Positions 7,239 to 16,300 of a stretch of DNA of 20,972 nucleotides are shown in pieces (the first letter of the stretch is position 1; each line of letters begins with the position of its first letter). The stretch is from Verrucomicrobia bacterium UBA1211 (GTDB lineage: Bacteria > Verrucomicrobiota > Kiritimatiellia > RFP12 > UBA1067). Position numbers and translations under genes: made by a program. The notes beneath the pieces were generated by a model that did no database searches, had not been told where the DNA came from, and saw only the letters and a program-made list of their open reading frames with translations. Location: positions 368 to 21,339 of the forward strand of contig DBXN01000074.1 in the NCBI GenBank assembly GCA_002309585.1, read 5' to 3'.

Positions 7239-7356
7239 GGGTTGAGCGTTGAGGGAAGGTTAAACGATTAATAGGTCTCGCGTCTCATGTCTGACGTCTC
7301 TCGTCCTTCGTCCACCTAACTACCCAACCACCCAACTACCTAACCACCCAACCACC
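7239..7356. repeat. Modular short-repeat block C (inverted copy of A/B)
   Basis: Read on the minus strand, this holds five octamers plus a part unit (GGTGGTTG type with A/G changes, 7312-7356), the 36-base GAC-heptamer stretch identical to 3286-3321 (7274-7309), and two CTCAACN heptamers (7240-7253). The 19 bases 7239-7257 match 4747-4765. Module order is the same as in blocks A and B. It fills the gap between the isomerase terminator and the xylulokinase ribosome-binding site, so any xylulokinase promoter must lie within it or overlap it. Confidence 0.9.
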
Positions 7357-7385
7357 GCACCATTTGCAACCGCAGGAGAGCGCGT

Positions 7386-8897
7386 ATGTATTATCTCGGC
7401 ATTGACAGCAGTACCCAGAGCATCAAGGGTTTGGTGATTGACCCTGTGGCGGGCAGCGTCGCCGCCCAGGCGTCCGTCAAGTTCGGCGAGGACCTTCCGC
7501 AGTTCAACTGTCCCGACGGGGTTCTGCCGAATGCCGATCCGCTTGTGAAACAGTCCGACCCGCTCCTGTGGGTCGCCGCGCTCGACCTGTTGTTCGAACG
7601 GCTGCGGAAGACGGGCCTTGACCTTTCCCAAATCGCGGCGATCGGCGGCGACGGCCAGCAGCACGGCTCGGTCTATCTGAACGACCGGTTCATCCCGGCC
7701 CTCGCCGCGCTCGATCCGAATCGGACGCTGGCGGACCAGCTCGCCCCGACATTGGCGCGGCCGGTCGCGCCGATCTGGATGGACAGCTCCACCTCCGCCG
7801 AGTGCCGGGAGTTGGATGCCCGCTTTGGCGAACGGCTCCAGACCGACACCGGCTCGCCGGCGATCGAGCGGTTCACCGGTCCGCAGATCCGGAAGTTCGC
7901 CAAGAACGAACCCGACCGGTACGCCGAGACCGCCCACATCCATCTGGTCAGCTCCTTCCTCTGCTCGGTTCTGATCGGCGCGAACGCGCCGATCGATTCC
8001 GGTGACGGCGCGGGGATGGACCTGCTGAATCTCAAGACCCTGGAGTGGGATCCGGAGATCACCGCCTTCACCGCGCCGGGACTCCTCGCGAAACTGCCGA
8101 AGGTCGCGAACGGCGTCGCCGGCCGCCTCTCCCCCTATTTCGCCAAATACGGTCTGAAGGCGGGTATCCCCGTCGCCGTCTGGACCGGCGACAACCCCGC
8201 CAGCCTGATCGGTTCCGGCGCGGGCATCGCGGGGTGCGCGGTGATCAGCCTCGGCACCAGCGACACCTTCTTCGCGGCGATGGACACCTTCAAGACCGAC
8301 CCCGAAAAGTGCGGCCACGTCTTCGGCAATCCGGCCGGCGGTTTCATGAGTCTGGCCTGTTTCAAGAACGGCTCGCTCGCCCGCGACCGTGTCCGGCGCG
8401 AGGCGGGGGTCGATTGGACCTTCTTTGACGAGACGGCCTTCGCCCTCACGCCGCCCGGCAACAACGGTCAGTGGGCGCTGCCGTGGTTCGAGGCGGAGAT
8501 CACCCCCCCGACCCAGCAGATCGGGCTGCGGGCGAATTTCGATTTCGCGGCCGCCCCGCCGGAAGTGCGCATCCGCGCCGCCGTGGAGGGCCAATGCCTC
8601 AATATCCGCGCCCATACGCGCTGGATTGGGCAGTTCAGCACCATCCGCGTGACGGGTGGCGCGTCGCGCAGTCTCGGCATCCGCCAGACGTTGGCGGATC
8701 TCTTCCAGGCGCGTGTCGAGAGTATCTCGGTGGCGGATTCGGCGGCGCTCGGCGGTGCCTTGCTGGCCGCCGCGGCGGATGGACAGGCGTTGGCCCCGCT
8801 GATGTGCGTTTTCGCGCCGGTCACCGACACGGTCGAGCCGCGTCCCGACGCGCAAGCCGCGTATGACGGGTGGGCGGAAGGCCAATGCGGAATCTGA
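7386..8897 (+). CDS. xylB: Xylulokinase (FGGY family), eukaryotic-type
   Basis: FGGY kinases phosphorylate sugars with ATP; xylulokinase makes D-xylulose 5-phosphate, which enters the pentose phosphate pathway. The 503-residue protein has the N-terminal phosphate-binding segment LGIDSSTQSIKG with D7, the xylulokinase motif GQQHG at residues 90-94, WMDSST, ERFTGPQIRK, the segment WTGDNPASL with the likely catalytic base D269, SLGTSDT, and the C-terminal GGASRSLG. WMDSST, TGDNPASL and CFKNGSL are features I recall from animal XYLB rather than E. coli XylB. AGGAG lies about nine bases before ATG 7386. Its last 13 bases overlap the next gene, so these are translated together. A related ketose such as D-ribulose cannot be fully excluded as substrate. 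Confidence 0.87.
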   Translation: MYYLGIDSSTQSIKGLVIDPVAGSVAAQASVKFGEDLPQFNCPDGVLPNADPLVKQSDPLLWVAALDLLFERLRKTGLDLSQIAAIGGDGQQHGSVYLNDRFIPALAALDPNRTLADQLAPTLARPVAPIWMDSSTSAECRELDARFGERLQTDTGSPAIERFTGPQIRKFAKNEPDRYAETAHIHLVSSFLCSVLIGANAPIDSGDGAGMDLLNLKTLEWDPEITAFTAPGLLAKLPKVANGVAGRLSPYFAKYGLKAGIPVAVWTGDNPASLIGSGAGIAGCAVISLGTSDTFFAAMDTFKTDPEKCGHVFGNPAGGFMSLACFKNGSLARDRVRREAGVDWTFFDETAFALTPPGNNGQWALPWFEAEITPPTQQIGLRANFDFAAAPPEVRIRAAVEGQCLNIRAHTRWIGQFSTIRVTGGASRSLGIRQTLADLFQARVESISVADSAALGGALLAAAADGQALAPLMCVFAPVTDTVEPRPDAQAAYDGWAEGQCGI

Positions 8898-9997
8898 TCA
8901 GACTGTTCGCCCTGGCGATGATCGCCGTGTCCGCGGCGGCGCAGACCCGCGCCGTAGTCCGGTTTTCCGACGGATCGTCGCTGGCGGGCACGGTTTCGGT
9001 CATCGGCTCGCGGCCGCTCACCCTGGTTCCGCTGGGCGAGCGGCGGCAGCGTTTTTTCGAACTGAACGATCTGTTGGCGATCGATCAGGAGATCGAGCAG
9101 GCCGAACTGGCGAAGCCCTGGACGTTCAAAGAGTCGGGTCGCCCGGAGAAGGTCTATTTCGAAGGGGAGTACCCGCTGCTCAACTTCAAAACCCGCCTGA
9201 CCCTGGTGACGGGACAGGTTGTGACGGGCCATCTCATCTCGGCGGCGCTTCAGCTGAAAGGGGAGGAGGGGAAGCGGAAACTTTTCCTCAAACGGCAGAT
9301 CAAGGGCGAGAAGTCGGAGAAGGTGGCGGACATCGTCTATCCCGAACACCTCCGCTTTCCCGATGCGAAGGCGGAACAGGGCGGGACGATTGCCGGCCGG
9401 GTTTCGGGATGGGGCAGGGTGCAGGAGGTCACGGCGCTCGATCTCGCCCGCGAACAGGTGCTCTTCGCGCAGGTCACCCCCGACGGCGCGTTTGATTTCG
9501 GTACCGTCCTGCCGGGTGCCTATGACCTCTGTGTTCTGACCGACACGCATGTTTTGTGCGGGCTTTCGGATGCTTCCGTGAAACCCACCGGGGAGCCGCT
9601 GACGCCGGAGGACCTGCCCGCCATCAACACCCTTTTCCCGCTGGCGGATGACTTTTTCAACGACCGTTGGATTCTGCGGCTCGCGGGTACGCGCGCCTAT
9701 GCCAAAGCCCTGGTCTATAAACGGCGGAGTGACTATTACGAGGCGGACCGCTGGACGCCCGGCGGATTCCTCTGGCATCTGGAGGTTTGGAGTTGGCACA
9801 GGGCGGACACCGACTGGAAACTCGATAAGCGGTTCATCCTCATCCGGCGCAAGCAGAAAGGCGGAGAGGCAAACCGCAAGCTGATTGTCGTTCCGGCCCT
9901 GAACGCCGTTTCCGCCGGCACCGAACTTCCCCCGATCACCCCAGCCGCAGCAGGAGAAAACCGTGAAACGTGGCGCCCTCTACGCGACCTTGACTAG
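8885..9997 (+). CDS. Secreted protein of unknown function
   Basis: I do not recognise this family. The 370-residue product starts with a signal peptide (MRNLIRLFALAMIAVSAAAQ) ending in an Ala-rich cleavage site, so it should be exported. The first half is beta-rich, with two similar strands (VVRFSDGSSLAGTVSVIG and LTLVTGQVVTGHLISAAL) that could be small barrel or Sm-like modules. The second half contains a PDGAFDFGTVLPGAYDLCVL segment resembling carboxypeptidase regulatory-like or prealbumin-like beta-sandwiches, followed by a Trp-rich stretch (WHLEVWSWHRADTDWKL). ATG 8885 has GGAAGG just upstream and overlaps the xylulokinase gene by 13 bases. The 3' end overlaps the next gene by 35 bases, indicating translational coupling and a joint function with the downstream membrane protein. 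Confidence 0.75.
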   Translation: MRNLIRLFALAMIAVSAAAQTRAVVRFSDGSSLAGTVSVIGSRPLTLVPLGERRQRFFELNDLLAIDQEIEQAELAKPWTFKESGRPEKVYFEGEYPLLNFKTRLTLVTGQVVTGHLISAALQLKGEEGKRKLFLKRQIKGEKSEKVADIVYPEHLRFPDAKAEQGGTIAGRVSGWGRVQEVTALDLAREQVLFAQVTPDGAFDFGTVLPGAYDLCVLTDTHVLCGLSDASVKPTGEPLTPEDLPAINTLFPLADDFFNDRWILRLAGTRAYAKALVYKRRSDYYEADRWTPGGFLWHLEVWSWHRADTDWKLDKRFILIRRKQKGGEANRKLIVVPALNAVSAGTELPPITPAAAGENRETWRPLRDLD

Positions 9998-12900
9998 CGC
10001 GTCGGTCCACCGGCGGGTTTCGCTCACACTCCGCGCCCTGGTCTGGGCGCTGGCGGGTTTTCTGGTGTGGTGCCTCGTCTGGTTCGCCGCCGACAATCTG
10101 CTCAACCTCTCGCCTGCCACGCGCCGCTTTTCGCTGGCCGCCTCCGCCCTCCTGCTTCTCGGCGGGGCGCTCGCCCTCTATGGCCGGTATTGGCGGCGCC
10201 GGCCCGATCCCCGGCAGATGGCGGTCTATCTGGAACGGCGGTACGGCATCACCGACAACAGCCTCATCAACGCCGTCTGCTTCGACCAGGATCCCGACGC
10301 GCCGGATTTCGTCCGGGAAGCGCTCCACACCCGGGCGGAGAGCCTTTGCGGCGGCATCCGTTACAACGCCATCTGGAAACAGGCGCGGTTCGGTCCCGCA
10401 TTCAAGGGGTTGGCGGCCGGGATCGTCCTGGCGCTCCTCTACGCGGTCCCGTTCGGTTCCCACGCCACCAACGCCTTCAAACGGTTTTGGGATCCGTCAA
10501 CCTCCCTGATGCCGCTTCTCGCGACGCAATTCGAGGTCACGCCCGGCGACAGGGAACTCTCCGAAGGCGAGCCTTGCCCGATCCGCGTCCAGGCGAGCAA
10601 ATCGGGTCAACCCGTCAGCGGATTGGAGATCCTTGTCCAGGGCGGTTCCGCAGCCCCGCTGCTCTATCCGATGCACGCCAAAGGTGACGATTCCTTCGCG
10701 TTCGAGCTGACCGCCCAGGCTGGGACGACCCGGTACGCCATCCGGCACGGTCGCGACCAGAGCCGCTGGTATATGCTCACGACATTGCCCCGACCCCCAA
10801 TGGACCGGCTGGCGATCACGGTGGTTCCGCCCGAATACGCCGCCCGGAACGCCTATCCGCTTTCGGCGGACAAACGCGCCTGCGCGGTCCTGAAGGGGTC
10901 CGTGATGGAGCTGGACGCCTCCCGTCTGGATCTCCCCAAAACCACCTTCTATGCGGGAGAGGGGGATGGGGTTGCCTCCAACCGGTTCCGCCAGGTCATC
11001 GACCGGAATCAGGTCCTCTCGCTGGATGTGACCGACCGGCGGGATTTCATCCATACCCGCGCCTGGCGTTGCGCGGTCGAGGCGGTGCCGGATCAGTCGC
11101 CCGCCATCCGTTTCCTGAACAAAGAGCGGAATGTCGAGAAGAAGATGGGCGCGACGCTCGATCTGGAGGTCGAATTGAGCGATGATATCGGCCTTCAGGC
11201 GTGGGAACTCTTCATCCGGGGAGCGGAGGGCGATCAGGTCCTCCGCCGGTATGCCTTCCGGGAGAACCGGACCAACCGGACTGAACGGTGTCTGCTGCCG
11301 GTTTCGGAGGCCCACTTCGCCCGCAACGCCACCTATAAGATCTGGGCGCGGACATTCGACAACCATCCCGACGGGCAGGTTTCCGTGACCCCGACCCCCA
11401 TCGCGCTCCACGTGGCGGATGAGTTGGCGGGGAAGGGGAGCGGGGGAGAAGAATCGCCTTATGTCCGGCTCTTCTCTCAGCTCGCCGAGGCGCTGACCCG
11501 CCAGAAGGCGGCCCGCGACTGGCTTGCCCCCCTGGTGGATGCTGCGCAGACACCGAATCTTCCCGATGAGCTTGCCCAACGGCAGACCGGGGTTCATGTC
11601 TGTATGACGCAGAGCGTGGCGTTGGCCCAGGGGTTGTTCCGGTCGCAACGGATCAAACAGGGGTTGTTGGATCAGATTTCGGAACTTCACGCCCGGCATG
11701 CGTTTCCCCTCCTCAAACGGATCGGCAATCTGAAGCGGATCGCGGCCGGCGAGCCGATGAAGCGGGAGCTCAATACGGTTCTGCTGGATCAGGGGCGCAT
11801 CATCGTGATGCTGCGCCAGATTCTCGGGGAGGTGGATCAGGCCAAGGAGAAGGATGCCCGACGGCAGGAGGCGCTCGAGCGGGAGGAGCAGGAGCAGAAG
11901 CTGATCGAGAAGCTGACGGCGCTGCAGAAGGAGATGGCGGATTTCACCGAGGACCAAAAGCGGATTCTCGCCGGGCTGGAGGCCATTGACAAGAAGGCGC
12001 CGGAGGATTGGACCGAGGAGGAGGAGAAGCTGTTGGGCGATCTCGCGGCGCGTCAGCAGGAGTGGGCCAAATTCTTCCAGGCCACGTTCAACGATCTCTC
12101 GAAGATTGAGAATCAGGACTTCTCTAACTCCGTGATGGCGGATGAGTTCATCGAGTTGATTGAGGAGCTGCAGAAATCCGGAGCCGCGCTGGAGAGACGC
12201 CACATTGAGATCGCGACGGTCAATGAAGAACTGATGGGGCAGCAGGCGGAAAGCATCACGGCGAATCTGGAGCGGTGGCTGGCCGACGCGAAGGACTTTA
12301 TCAAGTGGAACGGCGAGGAGGCGGGCATCACTCCAGATGTCCCGCTTCAGGATCTGCCGGACGAGCTGACCGACATCATCGGCGAGCTGATCGACTCCGC
12401 GGATGACATGGAGGATGTCGAGGATTCGACCAACTCCTCGCTCAGCGCCTTTGACGACGGGCTCGGTTGGGGTGTTTCCGATGGTAACATGGACAGCATG
12501 GCCGCCCGGGGCATCACCGGTAACGTTTTACCGAACAACAACGAGGTCGGCGGGCGTTCGGGCGAGGGACGTTCCGGCAAATCGCGCGGTCAGTTCGTCG
12601 AAAAGGAGGCGCACGGGAAAGGCGGCCGCGACACCCCGACCCGGCTTGTCCAGTCACCGTTCGAAAAGGGGACCGTCAAGGACTTCTCCAAGGATCCGCA
12701 GGGCGGTGCGACCGGCGGCGGCAAGCAATCGGGTGTCGGGGGAGAGGGGCTGCGCGGCGTTACGCCCGACCAGAAGACCGACACCCAGCAGCGGCTTCCC
12801 GGCCAGCAGGCGGAGATGAAACAGAAAGCCGAAGCGCTGATGCGCGAACTCACCGTCAGGAATCTTCCGACCGGCGATTTGGAAGAGGCGATTCATGCGA

Positions 12901-13160
12901 TGGACCTGATTCAGAAATACCGCTCGGCGGGGCAGGGGCTCCAGCTCCGTCAAGTCCAGAGCGAACTGCTTTCGCGGCTCAAGGATACCCGGACCGTCTT
13001 GACCTCCGGGGCCGCCGCCGGTACCGCCGAGAGGCAGGCCGTCAACAAACGCGCCCCCTCCGCCACCCTCCGCCACGAAACCGGCGAAAAGACGCCTGGA
13101 GGCTATGAGGACAGCGTGGATGCCTACTTCCGCCGCCTCGCCGAACCCGAGGATGAATAG
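9963..13160 (+). CDS. DUF4175-like large membrane protein
   Basis: This 1065-residue protein has three N-terminal membrane segments (about 20-43, 56-75 and 148-165). The cytoplasmic part between the second and third contains YLERRYGITDNSLINAVCF, a pattern typical of DUF4175/TIGR02302-like proteins. After the third segment comes a long periplasmic region with beta-rich domains (about 190-490), a Glu/Lys/Gln-rich coiled coil (about 619-762, for example EEQEQKLIEKLTALQKEMAD), a Gly/Ser/Lys-rich linker (about 850-945) and a helical C-terminus. The start is GTG 9963, supported by AGGAG seven bases upstream; the frame overlaps the upstream secreted-protein gene by 35 bases. Relatives are usually found beside MoxR ATPase and BatA/DUF58 genes, which are absent here. 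Function is unknown, probably envelope-related. Confidence 0.75.
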   Translation: MKRGALYATLTSASVHRRVSLTLRALVWALAGFLVWCLVWFAADNLLNLSPATRRFSLAASALLLLGGALALYGRYWRRRPDPRQMAVYLERRYGITDNSLINAVCFDQDPDAPDFVREALHTRAESLCGGIRYNAIWKQARFGPAFKGLAAGIVLALLYAVPFGSHATNAFKRFWDPSTSLMPLLATQFEVTPGDRELSEGEPCPIRVQASKSGQPVSGLEILVQGGSAAPLLYPMHAKGDDSFAFELTAQAGTTRYAIRHGRDQSRWYMLTTLPRPPMDRLAITVVPPEYAARNAYPLSADKRACAVLKGSVMELDASRLDLPKTTFYAGEGDGVASNRFRQVIDRNQVLSLDVTDRRDFIHTRAWRCAVEAVPDQSPAIRFLNKERNVEKKMGATLDLEVELSDDIGLQAWELFIRGAEGDQVLRRYAFRENRTNRTERCLLPVSEAHFARNATYKIWARTFDNHPDGQVSVTPTPIALHVADELAGKGSGGEESPYVRLFSQLAEALTRQKAARDWLAPLVDAAQTPNLPDELAQRQTGVHVCMTQSVALAQGLFRSQRIKQGLLDQISELHARHAFPLLKRIGNLKRIAAGEPMKRELNTVLLDQGRIIVMLRQILGEVDQAKEKDARRQEALEREEQEQKLIEKLTALQKEMADFTEDQKRILAGLEAIDKKAPEDWTEEEEKLLGDLAARQQEWAKFFQATFNDLSKIENQDFSNSVMADEFIELIEELQKSGAALERRHIEIATVNEELMGQQAESITANLERWLADAKDFIKWNGEEAGITPDVPLQDLPDELTDIIGELIDSADDMEDVEDSTNSSLSAFDDGLGWGVSDGNMDSMAARGITGNVLPNNNEVGGRSGEGRSGKSRGQFVEKEAHGKGGRDTPTRLVQSPFEKGTVKDFSKDPQGGATGGGKQSGVGGEGLRGVTPDQKTDTQQRLPGQQAEMKQKAEALMRELTVRNLPTGDLEEAIHAMDLIQKYRSAGQGLQLRQVQSELLSRLKDTRTVLTSGAAAGTAERQAVNKRAPSATLRHETGEKTPGGYEDSVDAYFRRLAEPEDE

Positions 13161-13165
13161 GTAAA

Positions 13166-13231
13166 TGGGGAACGGGGAAGGGGTCCCTCAACGCTCAACT
13201 CTCAACCCTCAACACGCAACGCGCAACCCTC
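13166..13231. repeat. Short-repeat block D (CTCAACN heptamers)
   Basis: Six tandem heptamers occupy 13187-13228: CTCAACG, CTCAACT, CTCAACC, CTCAACA, CGCAACG, CGCAACC. Each differs from its neighbours at the last base or the second. The left part, TGGGGAACGGGGAAG (13166-13180), is the inverse of 3333-3347. The block begins just after the stop codon of the membrane-protein gene and lacks the octamer and GAC modules. Confidence 0.88.
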
Positions 13232-13243
13232 CAATGTTTTCTA

Positions 13244-13273
13244 TTGCCGTGGGATGTACGTTAGGTATATATT
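13244..13273 (+). promoter_or_regulatory. Possible promoter with AT-rich palindrome
   Basis: TTGCCG (13244-13249) and TATATT (13268-13273) are 18 bases apart and lie about 70 bases upstream of the LamG gene start. The -10 region overlaps ATATTAATAT (13269-13278), a perfect 10-base palindrome flanked by GGTA and TACC, which looks like an operator. The AT-rich patch stands out strongly from GC-rich surroundings. Confidence 0.45.
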
Positions 13274-13280
13274 AATATTA

Positions 13281-13306
13281 CCGTATAAGAGAGGGTCTCT
13301 TTACGG
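13281..13306 (+). promoter_or_regulatory. Leader hairpin upstream of the LamG protein gene
   Basis: CCGTATAAGAGA (13281-13292) pairs with TCTCTTTACGG (13296-13306) over 11 pairs with one bulged T and a GGG loop. It falls in the predicted 5' leader, 36 bases before the ATG, with AGGGAG free downstream. It may be a stabilising or regulatory RNA structure. There is no T-run, so it is not a terminator. Confidence 0.45.
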
Positions 13307-13342
13307 GGGTAGGTGTGTATATCTCTCAGGGAGTGGAAACGG

Positions 13343-16300
13343 ATGAAAATACTGGGTTTGTTTTGGACGGCGTTGGCTTTTGCGGCTGGCTTGACGCAAG
13401 CCGGTTTGGTTGCGAAGTGGGATTTCAATAACTTCGATCCTGAGAATCCGGATTCGGACCGCGTGCTCCAGGCAACGGTGGGCGAGAATGGCATCGCGTG
13501 CTATTATGCCGGAAAGGGCACGGCGTATGTCGGGAACGGGACACTGGGCCAGATGTATGTGGTCAGGACAGATTATACTGGCAGTGATCCGGAAGCCGCT
13601 ACCGCCGCGGAGGCGCTCGGCGGAGGAAACTACGCCCTGGCGATCCCGAAGTCCTCGCATGTCGAGCTCCCGATCCCCAGCGCCATCCGGAACCAATGCT
13701 TCACCCTCAAAATCCGTTTCTGGACCCCGGAGGCGTCCTCCACGAAGTACCGGTGTTTCGTCAATTATCCCGGAAATACCGGTGACGGCAAACTGTTTAT
13801 CAACAAGACTAACAAGCTCGGCGGCGGCACCTTCTTCGGAAAGAACTCCACCGGCAACTACTCGAAGGAGATTCCGAACAGCCAGTGGCACACCATCACC
13901 TTCTCCGCCGGAGAGCAGCGTTGGGATCTGTTTCTCAATGAGACAACCGAGGCCGTTTATGCCAACAACGGGAACGGCAAGGCCTATTTCAACTACGACC
14001 ATTTCCTGCTCTGCGCCGATGAGGACGGCGAGGACGAATTGATGTACATCGACTACGTGGAACTGTACGATGAGGCGTCGGTTTACGAAGGCAAGCTGCC
14101 GCACTACTCCAAGGCGGGGTTGACCGGTGAGTGGACTTTCCCGGCGGGTAACGCGCTCAAGGCGACTGTGGGGGCGGATCTTGAACGGCATACGCGCACC
14201 GGCGACGCGAATTTTACGGAGGAAACCGATGGCGTCCTCCCCGGCGACGGCTACATCCGCGCGGGACAGAACAATGATCTGGTTTGCTACCACGGCCTGA
14301 CGACCGATCACAGCTACACGCTGGTGATGGATGTGCGTGTGCCGGACAACGAGAACGCGCGGCAGACCTGGCACGGACTCATTAAAACGACGCGGACGGG
14401 CGACGGACGGGTTTTCATCAAGTATGAGAGCAACGTGCTGAACATCCGGACCGCCGGCGGTAGGACGGTCCCGATGGGCGTGGACTTCGGTGAGTGGGCG
14501 CGCGTGGTGTTAACATACAATAAGGAAGACAAAGACACCAAGTCCGTCTATGTGAACGGCGTATTGCTGGATGCCCGCGCCGACGGGCACATGCGGCCCG
14601 ACAGGGACGGCTACTTCCTGCTGCTGGGCGATGAGGACGGCGAGGATTACGACACCGATATCTCCTATGCGGCGATTTACGACCGCGTATTGACCCGGGC
14701 GGAGATCACCGAGTTGCATGCGCGCCCGCTCGCGCAGCGAGCCGATGAGTCCTTCGTGCCGACCGTCGCCCCGGCGGGTGTGTGGACGGCGGCTGGCGAA
14801 GGCGGGTTGGCGAACGTGATCGGGGCGCCGCTGACCGCCGGCGCCGCCGGCGCGTGGGTCTGGGTCCGCGATGCCGCCCCGGCCTCCGCGACGTGGGTCG
14901 CCGACCTCACTCTCGCCGCCACGCAGACCGACGGCGGTGTGCTGGTGAAGAACGAGAGCAATGTCGCCTCCGGCATCTACGGTACCGAAAGTTTATATTC
15001 CGGCAGTTTCACCACCATCACGGATCCCACCTGCCTAACCAATAACACCTATCTAAGCAATTGGGGTTACTGGACCGAAACCGCACTCGACCGTACCGCC
15101 GCGCACCGGCTGGCGGTGACATGGACTGAGAACGGCCGGGTCCACTACTATGTGGACGGACGCCCATGGGGACAGATCTTCCCGACATATGCCAACACCT
15201 CCGCCAAGCCTTCGTCTGTCATGACCTTCTTTGAGGGACTCGGCGCATCCGTGACCTACCTGGCGGCCTACGACGCCCCGCTGACGGGCGACGAGATCGC
15301 CGCGCTCGGCGGCGCGGGCGCCGCCGTGAGCGCGACACCGCCAACCGCCGCCCTCTCGCATGACGTGGCCGGCGACCAGGCGAGGATCCAGCTGGACGCC
15401 GTCACCTTCACCGTTACCGCCACGCAGGCCGATGGGGAGTATGTCGCATACGCGATCGACTACGGCGACGGCTCGAGTGAAACCACGGCCGGCTTCACCG
15501 CGCCCGGCACGCATACTTTCACCCATTTTTACGCCACGGTGGGTACCTATACGGTCACGGCGCGTACCTATTCGCAGAACGGTATTGCCAGCGAACCGGC
15601 AACCTGTGCCCTCACGTTGACCGAACCCTCCAACAGCCTCGTGTGGAGCGGCGACGGAGACGGGAATTGGACCGACACCGCTTGGAAATATTGCGACGAC
15701 ACGGGAATGCCCTTCGAGGGCGCGTGGGCGATCGGCTGGCTGGAGGGGCATGACGCGCTGATTCCCGCCGGAGTGACCGTGACGGTCGCCGCCGCCACAC
15801 CGCCGTCGCCCGCCACGCTTACCGTTGCGCAGGATGCCACGCTCGCGTTCCAGATCGAGGTCGGCGGTTTGGCCGATGGCGACACGTTGCTGGAGACGAC
15901 GGACGGCATTGTTCTGACGGGTACCGCAACCGCCGAGGGCGGATCGGCGGTGGTGGATGAGACAGGGAAGATATTGCTCTTCGTACTCGATCCCACCGTG
16001 CCGATCATCGCGCACTGGTCCGGGGGAGCGGGCGACGGCGCCTTGACCAACCCCGCCAACTGGGTGTCCACCAACATCGCCAACCAGGCGATCAGTGCCG
16101 CGCCGATGGACGAGACGACGGTCTATCTCGACGGCGCCATCGACATCTCCATTCCAGCCGATGCGACGCTTGCCTGCAAGGCGTGTCTGGTGGGCGACGC
16201 GATGCTGACGGCAGACTGCGACTGGAGCGGTCTGGGCGAGGTGGTGCTGCTTGACGGCGCGACGGTCGATCTCAACGGCCATAACCTCATTGTGCCCGGA

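Noticed and set aside
7320..8885. Long minus-strand open frame of 521 codons opposite xylB
   Set aside because: It mirrors the codon structure of a clear kinase gene; Arg/Gly-rich translation with no domain, as expected in GC-rich DNA.
10497..12203. Minus-strand open frame of 568 codons opposite the DUF4175-like gene
   Set aside because: Shadow of the coiled-coil and periplasmic coding region; Leu/Arg/Gln-rich with no recognisable fold or upstream signals.
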